Positions 5,950-6,985 of a stretch of DNA of 6,985 nucleotides are shown piece after piece. Position numbers and translations under genes: made by a program. Under the pieces are notes generated by a model. It ran no database searches. It was given only the letters and a program-made list of their open reading frames with translations, and was not told where the DNA came from. Position 1 is the first letter of the stretch. The number at the start of each line of letters is the position of its first letter. Source of the stretch: JAIPEK01 sp041685935 (GTDB lineage: Bacteria > Desulfobacterota > Desulfobacteria > Desulfobacterales > Desulfobacteraceae); contig JAWLES010000127.1 in assembly GCA_041685935.1 (NCBI GenBank), positions 1 through 6,985 on the forward strand, written 5' to 3'.

Positions 5950-6600
5950 ATGGCCGGTAAAAGACTGATCAAAATATACCTTTACACCCGCTTCGAGAGG
6001 TTCTGGCACTGGCTCCAGGCCTTGATGATCATCTGCCTGATCGTGACCGGACTTGAAATCCACGGCACGTATTCGCTGCTCGGTTTCCATACCGCGGTAT
6101 CCGTACACAACTTTACGGGTCTTGCCTGGGTTGTCCTGTTCGCGTTTTTCGTGTTCTGGCTGTTCACCACCGGAGAGTGGAAGCAGTATATTCCAACCAC
6201 AAAAAAACTGTTGGCCGTGGTTGCCTATTACTCTTACGGCATTTTCAAAGGACGTCCCCACCCGGTGGAAAAATCCCCCGGCGCCAAGCATAACCCGCTT
6301 CAACGGCTGACCTACCTGGGATTGTCAGCCATGCTTTTGCCACTTCAGATGGCCACGGGTCTTTTGTACTATCTGTACAACATGTGGGCGGGTGACTTTC
6401 CGCTGTCGTACCTTGCATGGGGACATACATTTCTGGCGCTGCTGCTGCTCAATTTCCTGATCGTTCACGTGTACATGACCACCACCGGCCATTCTTTGTT
6501 CAGTCATGTCTCCGGCATGATCACAGGATGGGAGGAAATCTATGAAACCACGGAGATCGCTGACTGGGAGAGCCCCGAGGCACGAAAGAAAAGAGGGTGA
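5950..6600 (+). CDS. Four-helix membrane cytochrome b, partner of the octaheme cytochrome
   Basis: A 216-residue integral membrane protein of the cytochrome b561 / Ni-Fe-hydrogenase b-subunit superfamily. Its ATG immediately follows the octaheme stop codon, with AAGGAGG just upstream, so the two are translated together. Four membrane segments are visible: about 20-37, 54-73, 120-143 and 155-178. Likely heme b ligands are His20 (in the FERFWHWLQ motif), His53, His159 and His173, which would place one or two hemes across the membrane. The loop between helices 2 and 3 is charged, and the hydrophilic C-terminus is probably cytoplasmic. Inferred role: electron exchange between the menaquinone pool and the periplasmic octaheme protein, in the manner of other quinol-cytochrome c modules. 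It is the last gene of the operon; no good terminator follows. Confidence 0.92.
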   Translation: MAGKRLIKIYLYTRFERFWHWLQALMIICLIVTGLEIHGTYSLLGFHTAVSVHNFTGLAWVVLFAFFVFWLFTTGEWKQYIPTTKKLLAVVAYYSYGIFKGRPHPVEKSPGAKHNPLQRLTYLGLSAMLLPLQMATGLLYYLYNMWAGDFPLSYLAWGHTFLALLLLNFLIVHVYMTTTGHSLFSHVSGMITGWEEIYETTEIADWESPEARKKRG

Positions 6601-6624
6601 CAGAGACGGGTTTATAAGAAACTT

Positions 6625-6701
6625 GAGACAAGAGACAAGAGACAAGAGACAAGAAACAGGAGACAAGAAACAGGAAACAAGAAACAGGAAACAGGAAACA
6701 A
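6625..6701 (+). repeat. Tandem heptamer repeat, consensus GARACAR, 11 copies
   Basis: Eleven contiguous 7-base units with no interruption: GAGACAA four times, then a mixture of GAAACAG, GAGACAA and GAAACAA. Variation is limited to unit positions 3 and 7, both A or G. The array begins 24 bases after the cytochrome b stop. Because 7 is not a multiple of 3, open frames appear across it in several registers with a seven-residue periodicity; these are not genes. Such arrays usually vary in copy number between strains. Confidence 0.95.
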
Positions 6702-6787
6702 GGAGCTTCATACTTGTAACCTGCCGGAAGGGCGCAGCCTCTATCAAGTTTCGATCTTCGTTGTGATACTGCTGAATCATTGTGGTT

Positions 6788-6893
6788 ATATGAAAGTCCG
6801 TGCCATGTTACCGGCATCAGCCGATCCGGGCCAACCTTCAGCTCAGTCTCGCAGCCCTTCCGGGGCTGCCGCCTCTGACCGGAACTTTCATGT
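6788..6893. repeat. About 105-base imperfect palindrome with two inner hairpins (structured RNA or small mobile-element relic)
   Basis: ATGAAAGTCCG at 6790-6800 pairs with CGGAACTTTCAT at 6880-6891, with one bulged base and 1-2 further outer pairs. Inside, TGCC (6801-6804) pairs with GGCA (6813-6816), and GCAGCCC (6851-6857) pairs perfectly with GGGCTGC (6863-6869) around a 5-base loop. The result is a closed, multibranched fold. I do not recognise a riboswitch or ncRNA family, and no T-run follows, so it is not a simple terminator. A non-autonomous palindromic repeat is the main alternative; I see no clear target-site duplication. Confidence 0.5.
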
Positions 6894-6905
6894 TTCGAAA
6901 AACAT

Positions 6906-6935
6906 TTGACACAAGACGGCGGGTATGGTCATTAT
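6906..6935 (+). promoter_or_regulatory. Sigma-70-like promoter near the right edge
   Basis: TTGACA at 6906-6911 is a perfect -35 box; CATTAT at 6930-6935 matches 4 of 6 bases of a -10 box with an 18-base spacer. It would drive a gene starting at 6973. A 7-base inverted repeat (ATCATGG 6934-6940, CCATGAT 6971-6977) flanks the presumed leader and could be an operator or a stem covering the start codon. Confidence 0.45.
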
Positions 6936-6972
6936 CATGGAAAATTCGAACTTACTTTGAAAGGATAATACC

Positions 6973-6985
6973 ATGATTATTATAT
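6973..6985 (+). CDS. Possible start of a gene leaving the window (first four codons)
   Basis: ATG at 6973 is preceded by AAAGGA (about 6960-6964) with a spacer of roughly 8 bases and by the promoter-like sequence at 6906-6935. The visible codons read Met-Ile-Ile-Ile. Nothing can be said about the product. Confidence 0.3.

Larger units (their letters stand above)
6702..6985. other. Intergenic stretch without a convincing complete gene
   Basis: From the end of the heptamer array to the window edge I see no ORF with plausible start, ribosome binding site and protein-like composition, apart from a possible gene start at 6973. The stretch contains the palindromic element at 6788-6893, a 6-pair hairpin (ATGTTT 6890-6895, loop CGAA, AAACAT 6900-6905) and a promoter-like sequence at 6906-6935. 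Confidence 0.7.

Noticed and set aside
6598..6660. TGA at the end of the cytochrome b gene as a second selenocysteine codon
   Set aside because: Read-through enters the heptamer repeat and a composition unlike protein; the expected membrane domain is already complete and I saw no SECIS-like hairpin after the TGA.
6625..6701. CRISPR-like array
   Set aside because: The units are contiguous 7-mers without spacers.
6325..6817. Minus-strand frames with repeated Ser-Cys-Phe-Leu runs, and a plus-strand frame at 6542-6766
   Set aside because: They are products of the heptamer array, which stays open in several frames, and overlap the cytochrome b gene.
6851..6869. Rho-independent terminator for the cytochrome operon
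   Set aside because: The stem is good but no T-run follows and it lies about 250 bases after the last stop; it fits better as part of the larger palindrome.

Overview
The window looks like a chromosomal segment of an anaerobic, sulfur-metabolising bacterium. It is most likely a Desulfobacterota member of the Desulfobacterales type, but this is inferred from gene content and moderate GC, not from a marker gene. The six clear or probable protein genes lie in two arms around a sigma-54 activator gene, and most of them point to sulfane-sulfur handling and multiheme electron transfer.

Left arm (1-1317): the 3' part of a CoA-disulfide/persulfide reductase with a fused C-terminal rhodanese domain runs off the left edge. 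After a roughly 240-base leader with a sigma-54-like element and a strong hairpin comes a small gene (1159-1317). It encodes a one-helix membrane peptide whose frame is interrupted by a single UGA at codon 30. Directly after that UGA lies a hairpin with the architecture of a bacterial SECIS element: a bulged U, three base pairs and a tetraloop with central GU. I therefore read it as a 52-residue selenoprotein. It converges on the regulator gene with only 2 bases between the stops.

Middle (1320-2957): a minus-strand one-component sigma-54 enhancer-binding protein (Cys-rich PAS, AAA+, Fis-type HTH). It is divergent from an operon preceded by a near-perfect -24/-12 sigma-54 promoter (2875-2890) and by two palindromes (2748-2757, 2762-2773) at the distance expected of enhancer sites.

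Right arm (2958-6600): a plus-strand operon encoding (i) a lipoprotein with three rhodanese domains, (ii) a 57-residue small protein that may be a TusB/DsrH-like sulfur-relay relative, (iii) an octaheme cytochrome c of the tetrathionate reductase family with signal peptide and C-terminal membrane anchor, and (iv) a four-helix membrane cytochrome b. The simplest model is that cytochrome b exchanges electrons between the quinone pool and the periplasmic octaheme protein, while the lipoprotein delivers or removes sulfane sulfur. The regulator next door would switch this on, and may also control the selenoprotein: a 10-base sequence found in its upstream palindrome recurs at 829-838, upstream of the selenoprotein's putative sigma-54 promoter. 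The octaheme protein appears to lack the lysine-containing segment that supplies the active-site heme ligand in the characterised relative, so its substrate may not be tetrathionate.

Right end (6601-6985): no convincing complete gene. It holds an 11-copy heptamer repeat, a roughly 105-base imperfect palindrome with two inner hairpins, and a possible promoter and start codon of a gene leaving the window at the right edge.
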